In this document: positions 35,017 to 44,617 of the stretch, in pieces
How positions within the stretch are numbered: position 1 is the stretch's first letter
Layout of the letters: every line of letters begins with the position of its first letter
NCBI RefSeq assembly: GCF_039794105.1
Contig: NZ_JBDIWA010000002.1
Coordinates: 124,001 to 188,000, forward strand
Direction: 5' to 3'
Length of the DNA stretch: 64,000 bases
Origin: Kuenenia sp039794105
GTDB lineage: Bacteria > Planctomycetota > Brocadiia > Brocadiales > Brocadiaceae
Notes under the pieces: generated by a model
What the model was told of the DNA's origin: nothing
The model's database searches: none
What the model saw: only the letters and a program-made list of their open reading frames with translations
Made by a program: the position numbers and the translations under genes

Positions 35017-35058
35017 ATAAAATCAGGTTTTTAAAAAAATAAATGGGAAAAATATTGT

Positions 35059-35964
35059 ATGGATTCCGGCATAAACGACAATCTCGAAGAAGGTGAAAAA
35101 CATAAGAGAACCCTTTTTTCATCCCTGTACAATTTCTGGGCAATTATTGGCGCTGTTTTTCTTGCGATGGTAATTGTTCTTTTTGTTTTCAACTACTCTC
35201 TTTTAAAACAACACGCTACTATTCACCACGACCTGGAAAATATGTCATCCATGCTTGAGAGGTATGCCCTGTCAAAAATTACTTATAATAGCAAATGGAT
35301 ACGGGCAAAAGAGGCAGAGACGGATAAATATAATGATGAAATTGAAAAGTGCCGCGCCCTGATATATCGTATGGATAGTCAATTGGAAACATTTTTCTTA
35401 AATAACATTCCCGGAAAGGGCATAGTAAAGATTGAAGATGAAGCCTTATGGAGACATGAATATTTAAAAAGGGTTTCTCAGTTATTTGCAAAATTAGAAG
35501 AAAGCGCTATCGGCTTTAATGGATCCGCCTTGCCATTTCATGATTGGGGAGCCACTATTCCCACATGGGATGAAATCCTGCCCGAACAAAAAAGATTCTG
35601 GATACTTGAAGCGCTGGTTAACGCACTTCTTAAAAATACGGGTGTAATAAATCTGGAAAAAATCTCTTTCAAAACTGCGCCTAACAACAAAGACGATACC
35701 TACCTGCCGCTTTATTCCACTATCCCCTTAACTATTTCATTAGCGCTTGAAGCAGAACGTTTACCATTTTTATTGAATGAACTTCTTACTGCCAGTATTC
35801 CCTTTGTTATTGAAAATATAAACATTGAAAGCACCGGCAAAAAAACAGTCGGCATAAATTACAGAAAAAGCGACGGCAGTACGATAGAAAATCAGGATAC
35901 TTTCACGGCAGTACCAACAATCTCTATTCTTATTGATGCATATGTGATTGACTTTAAAACATAA
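35059..35964 (+). CDS. Single-span inner-membrane protein of the pilus/secretion cluster (PilO/GspM position)
   Basis: 301 aa: a short cytosolic N-terminus, one membrane helix (about 24-46, IIGAVFLAMVIVLFVFNYSL), a coiled-coil stretch (50-110) and a periplasmic domain. No sequence family recognised. Size, topology and position right after the PilM/PilN fusion and before the secretin match PilO or GspM, ferredoxin-fold proteins that dimerise with PilN/GspL. The motif NALLKNTGVINLEKISFK and the later ALEAERLPFLLNELLTASIP resemble PilO-like fold strands. The link by position is inference. Confidence 0.7.
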   Translation: MDSGINDNLEEGEKHKRTLFSSLYNFWAIIGAVFLAMVIVLFVFNYSLLKQHATIHHDLENMSSMLERYALSKITYNSKWIRAKEAETDKYNDEIEKCRALIYRMDSQLETFFLNNIPGKGIVKIEDEALWRHEYLKRVSQLFAKLEESAIGFNGSALPFHDWGATIPTWDEILPEQKRFWILEALVNALLKNTGVINLEKISFKTAPNNKDDTYLPLYSTIPLTISLALEAERLPFLLNELLTASIPFVIENINIESTGKKTVGINYRKSDGSTIENQDTFTAVPTISILIDAYVIDFKT

Positions 35965-35987
35965 AGAGCAAACATTTTTTGAGTACG

Positions 35988-36773
35988 ATGGATATAAAAA
36001 ATTTACAGATTAAGCATAGCGGAAAATGTATTGCAGGCATCATGGTGTTTTGTCTTTCTTATACGATGTTTCACACATTTGTTCTGTTAAATGCAAAAAC
36101 ACATAAAATGGTATTCTCTCTGGAATCGTCTTCCGGCGCAATTGAAAGAAAACTTTTGACAAGCAAACCGCCTGAAGTGGAAATATCATTGGCAAATGCA
36201 CGGGAAATGGAATTGCGTTTTACCGCGCTCCCCCAACCAAAAGTATTGGAACGGGCGTTTGTTTTTACTCCATCAATAAAAGACCGCCGTGAAGGTATTA
36301 CTCTCAGAGATTTGCTAAAAAAAAGACACTATCAGGACGCTTCCCGTCTGACGGTAACGGAAAAAGGTGATACGGAATTCATTTATAAAGGCGGCACAGA
36401 AGACCTCGTCTTGATTCAGGTGAGAAAATTATACCAGGACGTTTGGAAAGAAAACAGCTTTACTGTTTCAAAAGGAATGCCTATCGGTGAAAAAATGACC
36501 ATCGGGAAAGAAACGATATCTTTTGATACCCGATGCAAACTTGTGGAAATTATCCCGTCAGCTCAAAAACCGATTATCATAAAAAGACGCATTCTTCAAC
36601 AAAATGAGAAAGGCGAATTTGTAGGAACAACCATTAGGGAAGAACCGCATATGATTACATCATCCAGTATCTTATTTAAAAACAGGGATGGGGAACTGTA
36701 TAGCCTTTGGGCGGGAGAATTGATAAATTTAGGGACAGAAACGGTATCAACCAGTTCTTCTGAAATACAATGA
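35988..36773 (+). CDS. Single-span periplasmic protein of the pilus/secretion cluster (PilP/GspC position)
   Basis: 261 aa from the ATG at 35988 (TTG at 35979 also possible). One membrane helix (about 15-37, CIAGIMVFCLSYTMFHTFVL) and a mostly beta periplasmic domain of about 220 residues with two VxK/xGE-type repeats. No family recognised. Its order directly before the secretin gene, 15-24 bp behind the preceding gene, fits PilP or GspC, which connect the inner platform to the secretin. There is no HR-domain or lipoprotein box, so the assignment rests on position and topology only. Confidence 0.65.
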   Translation: MDIKNLQIKHSGKCIAGIMVFCLSYTMFHTFVLLNAKTHKMVFSLESSSGAIERKLLTSKPPEVEISLANAREMELRFTALPQPKVLERAFVFTPSIKDRREGITLRDLLKKRHYQDASRLTVTEKGDTEFIYKGGTEDLVLIQVRKLYQDVWKENSFTVSKGMPIGEKMTIGKETISFDTRCKLVEIIPSAQKPIIIKRRILQQNEKGEFVGTTIREEPHMITSSSILFKNRDGELYSLWAGELINLGTETVSTSSSEIQ

Positions 36774-36828
36774 CAGGCAATATGTCAAAAATTCTATATA
36801 CATCACGCAGGTAAAGGGGAAAAACTAC

Positions 36829-39363
36829 ATGAAAAATGCCTTTCTGTTTACTATCTTTGTTCTTATGTTTTTTGGGTCATTAAAAACAAATCAAACATGG
36901 TCGCAAGATAACGATAGCGCTGAAAATAACACATTTCTCACAGACAATTATTATCTTAAATCCGCAAAAAAACACCTGGAATTAAATGATTACCAAATGG
37001 CCCTTAATGAGCTAACGCTTGCTATTTTATTAGACCCAGGCAACATGGAAGCGCTAGCACTTAAAAATGAAGCAATTTCACGCCTCAAAGGAAATACCGT
37101 CTTGCCAGAAACAGCGAAGGCGGCAACATCCGTTCCTGCAAAAACAACTGATACATCAGAATTGTTGAAACTAGCACGTGCTGCAGCAGAAAACAACTGC
37201 TACGATGACGCTATAGCACTGATAGAACAGGTGCTTGAAACAGAACCTGACAATAAAAGAGCCTTGTACTTTAAAAAGAGGCTGATGGAAATAAAACAAG
37301 AAGCACCCACTGTGACGCCGGAGAAAAAAGACCCTTCAGTCACAAAGGGAGACGCAGAAGAAGCGATAGACGGAAGCGTCAAAAACGAACGGACCGAATT
37401 GCTGAATAAAGAAGGAGAAACCACTTCCACACAAACTGTTTCCGCTGCTGCCAAAAATAAGGAACTATTGCAAATGCCCTATGAAGAAACCCTGGAAATT
37501 GCCGAAACACTTTCCGGAGATACGATTACCGGACAGAAACAATATGCTTTAGGTTCTATAGAAAACAGAAGGCATCTGGAACAAGAACTCGATGAAATAG
37601 AACCTTACAACGAAGAAGCTTTGTATTACAAAGAAAAGGTAAATAAAACAAAGCACAAATCGAATTATGAAAATCTTAAAGCAATCTATTCGCAGGAAAA
37701 GCTACGAAGCAAGGAATATCTCAAGGAATCATCTGTTCCCTACCAGGATATTATTCGTTTCCCAGATCAAAAACAGTGGGACGGTATTTCAAACCGCAAA
37801 CTCCCTGAATTATCAGCATCGGTAAAGGAAAACAAGGCCAGGACTGAACTCCTGAGAACAATACCCAATCCCACAGAAATACAATTTTCACAAAAAATTG
37901 AAGACGCCTTAAACACCATCATCTCCTTTGAATTTATTGATACATCATTAGAGGACGTCATTGCATTCATTCGGGAGAAAACAAACATAAATATGGTATT
38001 TGACGCAGATACAGGACATGTTCCCATTACGTTAAGATTAAACGAAGTGTCCGTAAAAACCGCGTTGAACTACTTGCTTCCGAAAGGATATGAGTATCTC
38101 GTTGAAGGCGACATATTACATATATACAAACAGAAAATGGAGCTGCGGGTTTATGATGTAAGAGATATATTAATCAACCTCGACGATAAAGAGCCCCTGG
38201 AATTCGATATCACTGCCGCAACATCCAGCCAGTTAAGTATGACAAGGGGCGAGTCTGTCAGGGTAAGAGACCCTTCCGAAAGAGTATTGGATTTAATAGA
38301 AATGCTTGTTACAGCAATCGAACCCTCTTCCTGGTCTGCCAATGCCGGAATTATTGGAAATCCTACTACTGGAGTACAACGAAGCATCCGGACAAGCGGA
38401 CAGGGAGAAGGCAGCATTACCGCCCGAATGGGGCAACCTGGAGATTTGGTCGTAGTGAACACAGCGTTCATTCATAAACAAATTGAAGACGTGCTGGCGT
38501 CGCTCAGAACTTCTCAAAATCTGCAGGTAAATATAGAGGCGCGTTTTATCACCGTAACGGATGAGTTTTTAGAGGATATCGGAACAGATATCACACGGTT
38601 TTTCAGTGATAATACATCCGTCAGTACAGGTGCGGCTGATATTGCCGGAGACTTAGGCAGTGGCATAGACCTCAACTTTGCCATATTCGGAAATTCTGCA
38701 TTAAAAGGTTTTTTGAAGGCGGTGCAGGAAAGCAAAGGGTCGGAAGTGCTCACCTCGCCGCGAATAACACTTTCAAACACGCAGCGCGGGAATATTGCCG
38801 TCCTGCAAACCAGAAATTATATTCAGAGCACCACAGTTGAAGACGGGATAGTCACTCCGGTTATCGGCACAGTGCCGGAAGGCACAACGTTTGACGTAAG
38901 GCCTATCGTAAGCGCGGACAGAAAATTTGTCTACCTGGAAGTAACCCCTTCGGTCTTTGCTATTGAAGAAATAGAATCCTTTACGTTTAGCGGATTATCA
39001 GAAGGGGTGAGTGTTGGTGGAGGCGACGGCACCACTTACATACCTCCCGAACAGACAATACAGCTTCCCAAGGTAAATGTTTCCCAGGTGTCTGTGACCG
39101 TATATGTGCCGGATAAAGGCACACTCATGATTGGGGGACTGGGTTCTCTCAGTAATAAGGATGAGACAAGCGGAGTTCCGGTATTATCCAAAATACCCAT
39201 CATTAAAAGACTGTTTACCCGTGATCAGAAAACACGAAATAAATCGAATCTCATCATCTTGCTAAAACCAACAATCATCATTAAGGAGGAACAGGAAAGG
39301 TTTCTCCGGCTAACAAATGAAAAATCCTATATACCGTCTGTTTCAAAGACGAAAAGACAGTAG
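36829..39363 (+). CDS. Secretin (PilQ/GspD-like) with N-terminal TPR-like repeats
   Basis: 844 aa. N-terminal signal peptide (MKNAFLFTIFVLMFFGSL). Residues 45-160 hold two TPR-like units (YQMALNELTLAILLDPGNME; CYDDAIALIEQVLETEPDNK), then a charged linker. STN/N0- and N1-like domains (about 365-560; FEFIDTSLEDVIAFIREKTN, VSVKTALNYLLP) and the secretin beta-barrel domain (about 570-830) follow, with VPDKGTLMIGGLGS and GVPVLSKIPIIKRLF as the classical secretin signature. It forms the outer-membrane gated ring for pilus extrusion or protein export. AAAGGGG lies upstream of the ATG. The TPR-bearing N-terminus is unusual for GspD. Confidence 0.93.
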   Translation: MKNAFLFTIFVLMFFGSLKTNQTWSQDNDSAENNTFLTDNYYLKSAKKHLELNDYQMALNELTLAILLDPGNMEALALKNEAISRLKGNTVLPETAKAATSVPAKTTDTSELLKLARAAAENNCYDDAIALIEQVLETEPDNKRALYFKKRLMEIKQEAPTVTPEKKDPSVTKGDAEEAIDGSVKNERTELLNKEGETTSTQTVSAAAKNKELLQMPYEETLEIAETLSGDTITGQKQYALGSIENRRHLEQELDEIEPYNEEALYYKEKVNKTKHKSNYENLKAIYSQEKLRSKEYLKESSVPYQDIIRFPDQKQWDGISNRKLPELSASVKENKARTELLRTIPNPTEIQFSQKIEDALNTIISFEFIDTSLEDVIAFIREKTNINMVFDADTGHVPITLRLNEVSVKTALNYLLPKGYEYLVEGDILHIYKQKMELRVYDVRDILINLDDKEPLEFDITAATSSQLSMTRGESVRVRDPSERVLDLIEMLVTAIEPSSWSANAGIIGNPTTGVQRSIRTSGQGEGSITARMGQPGDLVVVNTAFIHKQIEDVLASLRTSQNLQVNIEARFITVTDEFLEDIGTDITRFFSDNTSVSTGAADIAGDLGSGIDLNFAIFGNSALKGFLKAVQESKGSEVLTSPRITLSNTQRGNIAVLQTRNYIQSTTVEDGIVTPVIGTVPEGTTFDVRPIVSADRKFVYLEVTPSVFAIEEIESFTFSGLSEGVSVGGGDGTTYIPPEQTIQLPKVNVSQVSVTVYVPDKGTLMIGGLGSLSNKDETSGVPVLSKIPIIKRLFTRDQKTRNKSNLIILLKPTIIIKEEQERFLRLTNEKSYIPSVSKTKRQ

Positions 39364-39476
39364 ATGCTGAAGATTTTCAGTAACTTCTCAACATTTTTTT
39401 TAGTCGGCAGTCTCCAGTCCTCAATCTGCAATTTGCCGACTGCCGATTGTAGATTGCCGATTGCAAACCTGTCCCA

Positions 39477-39644
39477 GCGGGTTCAGGTTTGCAACCTGAA
39501 CCTAGGAGTTTATGCGTGTAATGGGGTCATGTACTGCGGTAAAAACCCTGTTTGGCATCTGGGATTTATTTGTCATTTTTCTGCTAATAGAAGGCGGGAT
39601 TGGAAGCATAAAACGTTTGGTTCAGGTTACAAACCTGAACCCGC
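39477..39644. repeat. GGTTCAGGTT element, copy 2 (inverted)
   Basis: 168 bp, inverted relative to copies at 10011 and 48427, with both end palindromes (around 39479-39501 and 39619-39642). It separates the secretin gene from the pilin gene and ends 15 bases before the pilin start. The 39364-39476 flank has CTGCAATTTGCCGACTGCCG repeats, also seen at 24600, 51180 and 54680. Confidence 0.75.
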
Positions 39645-39658
39645 TTGAGGTAATTATT

Positions 39659-40267
39659 ATGCAAAACCAAAAAGGGTTTTCTCTTATCGAACTGATAGTT
39701 GTCATGGCTATCATGGGCATTGCCGCCGGGATAGCAGTGCCCGTTTATAATAATATGAAACCGCAAATAAGGCTGAATGGTGCGGCAAGGCAGGTAATGG
39801 GGGATCTTATGTGGGCAAGGATGAGAGCTATATCGGAGAACAATAACTATGTTATTGCTTTTGGCGAAGCCGGTCCAACATTAACCAATGATACCTATTA
39901 TATTTACGATGACAACGATAATGACTTCAGTTCTGTTGGTATTGAAGCGGATGAATTAGTAAAAGAAGTTGTTATTCCGGATAAATATAAAGATATGGGA
40001 TATGGCTATGCTTCCGGTATTAAAAAGACAGACAACACAAATACCCTAACAGGAGATGCTGTGACATTTAATTCTGGAGGTGCATCAAAACCAATTTGGT
40101 TTAATTTTAAGCCTAATGGTTCTCCCAATATTACAGGCACAATTTATCTGATTCCGGACGAGGATGAAGCCTCCGGAAGAAAAGACAGATCACGTGCTCT
40201 ATCCGTAAATCAAACAGGCCGTATAAAATCATGGCGTTATAATATGGCGTCAAATTTGTGGGAATAG
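39659..40267 (+). CDS. GspH/FimT-type pseudopilin
   Basis: 202 aa from the ATG at 39659, chosen because MQNQKGFSLIELIVVMAIMG is a textbook type IV prepilin leader: basic leader, Gly-Phe cleavage at G6/F7 and Glu at +5, with GAGG upstream. The longer frame from 39512 runs through the repeat element and is not used. The C-terminal domain fits GspH/FimT: IRLNGAARQVMGDLMWARMR and later beta strands ending RTGRIKSWRY-like. Minor pseudopilin of the pilus/secretion system, processed by a prepilin peptidase not encoded here. Overlaps the next gene's possible GTG by 10 bases. Confidence 0.9.
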   Translation: MQNQKGFSLIELIVVMAIMGIAAGIAVPVYNNMKPQIRLNGAARQVMGDLMWARMRAISENNNYVIAFGEAGPTLTNDTYYIYDDNDNDFSSVGIEADELVKEVVIPDKYKDMGYGYASGIKKTDNTNTLTGDAVTFNSGGASKPIWFNFKPNGSPNITGTIYLIPDEDEASGRKDRSRALSVNQTGRIKSWRYNMASNLWE

Positions 40268-40281
40268 TGAGGATAAAAAAT

Positions 40282-40653
40282 ATGATCGATCCTCATGATA
40301 ATGCAGGTTTTTCTTTAATCGAAATAATGATTTCTATCGCAATCATTGCCATTGGTCTGTTTGCAGTAATGAGTGTACTTATCATAGTAGTAAAAGGGAA
40401 TGCCCACAGCAACAAGTCAACTACAGCGATGACTTTAGCTCAGGATAAGTTAGAAGACCTCAGGAATATGGATTATGATCAAATTACCGGCACATACACC
40501 ATATACAATAATCCAGACTATTATCTGGAAGCAACTGTTGATAATGACACTCCTATCGTAAACACAAAAACCGTATCGGTAAGCGTTTACTGGAATCCGG
40601 GAACAAGTACTTCGGTACACAAGGTTCAATTAAACACTATTATTGCTCAATAG
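40282..40653 (+). CDS. PilV/GspI-type pseudopilin
   Basis: 123 aa from the ATG at 40282, preferred over a GTG at 40258 because GAGGATAA lies 8-14 bases before it. NAGFSLIEIMISIAIIAIGL gives the prepilin leader with G/F cleavage, Glu at +5 and the hydrophobic stalk; LAQDKLEDLRNMDYD matches PilV. The rest is a small beta domain. The TAG stop lies at the start of a TAGTACCTTGTCAGTAATTT repeat also found after sppA. Confidence 0.88.
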   Translation: MIDPHDNAGFSLIEIMISIAIIAIGLFAVMSVLIIVVKGNAHSNKSTTAMTLAQDKLEDLRNMDYDQITGTYTIYNNPDYYLEATVDNDTPIVNTKTVSVSVYWNPGTSTSVHKVQLNTIIAQ

Positions 40654-40704
40654 TACCTTGTCAGTAATTTTTTTGCATTTTTTGGCAAAATATTTAATTG
40701 TGAA
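40651..40704. repeat. TAGTACCTT-TTTGCA repeat at the pilV stop codon
   Basis: TAGTACCTTGTCAGTAATTT then TTTGCATTTTTTGGCAAAAT and ATTTAATTGTGAA. A close copy begins at the sppA stop (52279), another lies near 24548-24600 and an inverted partial one at 59180-59222. The TTTGC/GCAAA pair forms a short stem. Confidence 0.7.
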
Positions 40705-40716
40705 AGAGGAATTTTA

Positions 40717-41295
40717 ATGTCTGTTTTTCGCAACGATAATAAATATGGCTTTACGTTAATTGAATTATTAGTAGGACTTGTCCTTACTGTTATTATTCTG
40801 GGTATAGCGGTCAAGTTACTTACTTTACTGCGGAAAGCATTTAGTGTACAGGAGCAGGTAAGCGAGATGCAGCAATATATCCGGTCATCCATGGATGCAA
40901 TGAGCAGGGAAACAAGGATGGCAGGATACAATCCAACAGGAACAAGTTCTTTTTATATAAGTGTCGCCCAAACGGGAACAATTACGATTCGTGCAGATTT
41001 TGACGGCAGCGGCACAATTGCTGGCACGGAAACCATTACCTATGCGTATGATCCGGTAAATAGCCAGATTGACAGAACTGCAGGAGGCTCCGGAGCGCAG
41101 CCATTTGCAGAAAATATCGGAGGACTTGCCTTTTCATATTATGATGGCGATGGGGCAACAACCGCCATCCTCTCAGACATTCGGAAAATAAAAATCACAA
41201 TAACGGGAAGAACCAAAAATATTGATCCAACATACAAAGATTATAAATATGCAACCCTGACGTCTTTTGTAACTCCTAAAAACCTTGATTATTAA
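40717..41295 (+). CDS. PilW-type pseudopilin
   Basis: 192 aa. KYGFTLIELLVGLVLTVIIL at residues 9-28 is the prepilin leader and stalk with Glu at +5. Directly after, FSVQEQVSEMQQYIRSSMDA and MSRETRMAGYNPTG match PilW, a minor pilin of type IV pili. The C-terminal half resembles a small pseudopilin beta domain. AGAGGAA before the ATG. Fourth gene from the secretin in the same direction. Confidence 0.88.
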   Translation: MSVFRNDNKYGFTLIELLVGLVLTVIILGIAVKLLTLLRKAFSVQEQVSEMQQYIRSSMDAMSRETRMAGYNPTGTSSFYISVAQTGTITIRADFDGSGTIAGTETITYAYDPVNSQIDRTAGGSGAQPFAENIGGLAFSYYDGDGATTAILSDIRKIKITITGRTKNIDPTYKDYKYATLTSFVTPKNLDY

Positions 41296-41324
41296 AATAC
41301 ACAATAATATCAGGAGTAAAGTTT

Positions 41325-42635
41325 ATGAATACAGAACAGAAGGTTAATGCCTCAACAATAGTTTCTCCGCTTAAAAACGAAAAAGGTATTATACTTATCG
41401 CTATCCTGATATTGATAGCCATCTTGGCAATAATAGGCAGCCTTGCGGCTATTACAACCACTACAGACCTTAAGATCAGCAGTAATTACAAAACGGGGGT
41501 AACGGCATTTTATGCCGCAGAGGCGGGCATTAACGAGGCAAGGAGCCGGCTGCGCGGCTCACCATCCGATAATTATTATGCCGGCGACCCAGTTCCATAC
41601 AACGCATCATGGTCTGCATATATTTTAACATACGGCACTTGGACGACCTCCAGCGACCCCGATTTTGATGCCAATTATGCCAATTATATTCCAACTGCAA
41701 CACAAACCACCAATACCAATATCGTTGCCAATAGTCTTCAATCAAACATTTCATATTGGGTGAATATCCGGCACAAAAAAGAATCTGATTTATTTGCCGC
41801 CGAGGCGTACACAGATAACGGCAGTGGTGCTGATGATATTATTTATTATGGGTACATTACGAGTACTTCCACAACGTTAGAACAATTTACAACAAATAGT
41901 CCTGATCTTTCCAGATGTGCGCCAATAGAAATTATTCGATCCTACGGGATAAGCGGAAATAGTATTAAAGGTATTAATATTCAGGCAAAAAAGGTACTAG
42001 GACCACCTATTGTAGCTGCCGTTTACGGGAATAGCGTCACCATAGGTGGTACTAGTGTAGAAGTTGTTGGAAATGATGCTACCTGTGGCAGCGCTAAAGG
42101 GCATTCTGATCTTGTTGCAGTGGGTTATGATACTTCATATATTCAGAATGGTCTCCCAGCGCTTACCTCCAATGTGGCACAAACAAAGGATGTGGGTGAA
42201 ATAAATTGTACGACGTATGTAGACGCTTTGGAACCAACCAAGACAATTACCCTGACAGAAGAACCGCCTAACAACTATACTTTCGGTAATGGCTCAAATT
42301 ACGAAATTGTATACTGTGATGCAACGCAATTAACTACTCCAAGTGATGGAACTTTAGATATGCAGGGCATAACAGGATATGGCACATTAATTGTGAAGGG
42401 TAATGTTTCCTTTAGCGGTAATTTAGACTGGTATGGTCTTATAATAGCAACTGGAAATGTTGAATTTGCAGGTGGTGGCTCTAATGTCCAAAATGTGCAT
42501 GGAGCTGTTTTGGGTAGCAATGTTACGCAATTACAAGGAAGCGTAAATATCCAATACGATTCGTGCGAAATAGAAAAAGCAAATGCAAATAACAGATATT
42601 TAACTTTCAGATGGAAAGACAAAACCTTTGATTAG
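41325..42635 (+). CDS. PilX-type large minor pilin
   Basis: 436 aa. The N-terminus is a PilX-type class: NEKGIILIAILILIAILAII (residues 18-37) lacks the Phe but keeps the short leader and Gly; TTTTDLKISSNYKTGVTAFY then AAEAGINEARSRLRG follow, typical of PilX N-terminal domains. The C-terminal domain of about 340 aa is Thr/Asn/Gly-rich, probably a right-handed beta structure. The final part (LIVKGNVSFSGNLDWYGLII, ATGNVEFAGGGSN) has repeats seen in PilX C-terminal domains of Planctomycetes and Deltaproteobacteria. Last gene of the cluster. Confidence 0.85.
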   Translation: MNTEQKVNASTIVSPLKNEKGIILIAILILIAILAIIGSLAAITTTTDLKISSNYKTGVTAFYAAEAGINEARSRLRGSPSDNYYAGDPVPYNASWSAYILTYGTWTTSSDPDFDANYANYIPTATQTTNTNIVANSLQSNISYWVNIRHKKESDLFAAEAYTDNGSGADDIIYYGYITSTSTTLEQFTTNSPDLSRCAPIEIIRSYGISGNSIKGINIQAKKVLGPPIVAAVYGNSVTIGGTSVEVVGNDATCGSAKGHSDLVAVGYDTSYIQNGLPALTSNVAQTKDVGEINCTTYVDALEPTKTITLTEEPPNNYTFGNGSNYEIVYCDATQLTTPSDGTLDMQGITGYGTLIVKGNVSFSGNLDWYGLIIATGNVEFAGGGSNVQNVHGAVLGSNVTQLQGSVNIQYDSCEIEKANANNRYLTFRWKDKTFD

Positions 42636-42721
42636 TATGGACGGAATTTCGTGGACTCCATGCTTAGTTATTTAAATTAGACTGCCTTTGGCGGCAACTT
42701 TATTCTGTGGTTGATGTTAAT

Positions 42722-42806
42722 GTAGAGACGCATTGCATGCGTCTCTGGTGCGGCAATATTTTCTTTACGCACAGCAGTTTTCCAGACGCATGCAATGCGT
42801 CTCTAC
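42722..42806. repeat. GTAGAGACGC inverted-repeat element, copy B
   Basis: Arms GTAGAGACGCATTGCATGCG (from 42722) and its complement ending at 42806. The left flank (42676-42720) is similar to that of copy A. The right arm contains the complementary TAG (42803-42805) that is the stop codon of the ABC exporter gene. Confidence 0.75.
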
Positions 42807-44617
42807 ATTAACCGGGATTCCACAAATTTTCCCTTCAAAGAGAGTTTATAGAGTTGACGGTAAAGGCTGTCTTTCTTTAATAATTCCTCATGGGTTCCTT
42901 CTTCTATAATTTCTCCCCTGTTTAATTCAATTATTTTATCACAATGAAGTATGGTTGATAGCCGGTGGGCAATTAAAATAGATGTTTTGCCTTTTGTAAT
43001 TTTATGCATCGCTTCCTGGATAAAAACTTCTGAAATTGGGTCCATGCTGGAAGTCGCCTCGTCCAGGATGATAATTTGAGGGTCGTACAGAATAATCCTT
43101 GATAGTGAAATAAATTGCCGCTCCCCTACCGAAAGATTTGCCCCCCGCTCAGATATTTTCGTATCCAACCCATCTTGCATTCGGTTAATAAACGGCATTA
43201 AACCTAAAGAATTAATTATAGACAACAATTCGGAATCATCCATGTGCCTGAACAACGTAATATTTTCCCGCAACGTGCCCGAAAATAAAAAAACATCCTG
43301 ACTTATATATCCAATCATGTACCGCAACCCAATCTTCTCAATTTTTTTAATATCAATCCCATCAATAAAAATCGCCCCCTTCTGAATTTCATAAAACCGT
43401 GTCAACACATTGGCAATAGACGTTTTGCCGCTTCCGGTTACGCCTACTAACGCAACTGACTGGCCGTGTTTTACCTGAAAAGAAATATCCTTCAATACAA
43501 AATCGCTGTCGTTATAAGCAAACCAGACATTACGAAAGAGTATATCTCCCTTAAATTCTCTTTTGGGGATTTCCCTGTAGGGATGTGCAATCCTATACTC
43601 CGGTTCCTGCTGTTCTTCCATTAAACCGAATACACGCTCCGAAGAAGCCATCGCCCCTTGAAAAATGTTATACTTCTCAATTATATCCCTTATCGGATCA
43701 AACAAATTTTGAACATACGTCAGAAATGTCACTAAAACTCCCAAAGTAAGAACACCATCCAGGTATCTCATTCCTCCATACCATAAAATAATGGCAATGG
43801 TAAAGCCGCTCACCATGTGGATTGATGGCTGAAAAATCGCAAAGTATGTAATGTACTTTGCTTGTTCCTTCAAATGGTCATTACTGATTTCTCCAAATAT
43901 CTCATAATTCTTCCCTTCCCGGTTGAAAAGTTGTATCACTTTCATCCCGGTAATATTTTCATTAAGATAAGAGTTTATCTGCGCCAGTTTGCGGCGTATT
44001 TCACGAAACGAATTTTTCATACGGGCGCCGAACCAGCATGCCAATATTATCATTATTGGAAATGCCAAAAGACTCAACAACCCAAGCTGTACATCCAGGA
44101 GAAACATTGCGACAATAATCCCCGCTATTATGAACAGGTCTCCTATTACGGTGATAACACCCACAGAAAAAAGCTCGCTGATGGAAGCAATGTCATTTGT
44201 CAACCGCGTAACAATTCTGCCCACAGGATTTTTGTCGAAAAACGAGACTGGCAATGAGTGGATGTGGCGAAAGAGTTCCATGCGCATGTCCATTGTTACT
44301 TTTTGCCCAATCATTTGTAAATTATAGCTCTGAATTACTATTAACAATAGCCGTACCGTTTTCATTCCAAACAACGCAATTGCCACTTTGTATAATAGCG
44401 ATATATCCCCATTGACAATACCATGGTCAATCGCATAACCAAAAAGATACGGTCCCATTAAAAAAAGAATTGTGCCTGCAATAACAATGAAGAGCGATAA
44501 TATGCCCAATGCCTTATAGCGTAAAATATAAGACAACAGTTTTCTTATCACAACCCTGTTAAAACCCCTCGTTGGCGTCTTGTCTTTGCTGAAATAGTCT
44601 GTATTTTGCATATTCAC
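42803..44617 (-). CDS. ABC exporter half-transporter with intact catalytic Glu (YheH/BmrD/TM288-like)
   Basis: 604 aa: six-helix membrane domain (about 30-320) and nucleotide-binding domain. Walker A GVTGSGKTS near 391, Walker B IIILDEATSSMD near 517 (Glu present), switch His in LIAHRLST. The signature is LSVGERQ instead of LSGGQ, as in the partner half of heterodimeric exporters, so this and the 7388-9169 protein look like two halves of one transporter placed 33 kb apart. The start at 44617 (MNMQNTDYF; ATG two codons later also possible). The stop codon TAG is contributed by the inverted repeat. Confidence 0.9.
   Translation of the reverse strand: MNMQNTDYFSKDKTPTRGFNRVVIRKLLSYILRYKALGILSLFIVIAGTILFLMGPYLFGYAIDHGIVNGDISLLYKVAIALFGMKTVRLLLIVIQSYNLQMIGQKVTMDMRMELFRHIHSLPVSFFDKNPVGRIVTRLTNDIASISELFSVGVITVIGDLFIIAGIIVAMFLLDVQLGLLSLLAFPIMIILACWFGARMKNSFREIRRKLAQINSYLNENITGMKVIQLFNREGKNYEIFGEISNDHLKEQAKYITYFAIFQPSIHMVSGFTIAIILWYGGMRYLDGVLTLGVLVTFLTYVQNLFDPIRDIIEKYNIFQGAMASSERVFGLMEEQQEPEYRIAHPYREIPKREFKGDILFRNVWFAYNDSDFVLKDISFQVKHGQSVALVGVTGSGKTSIANVLTRFYEIQKGAIFIDGIDIKKIEKIGLRYMIGYISQDVFLFSGTLRENITLFRHMDDSELLSIINSLGLMPFINRMQDGLDTKISERGANLSVGERQFISLSRIILYDPQIIILDEATSSMDPISEVFIQEAMHKITKGKTSILIAHRLSTILHCDKIIELNRGEIIEEGTHEELLKKDSLYRQLYKLSLKGKFVESRLM

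Noticed and set aside
39512..39658. N-terminal extension of the pilin gene
   Set aside because: It runs through the inverted-repeat element; the prepilin leader starts at 39659.
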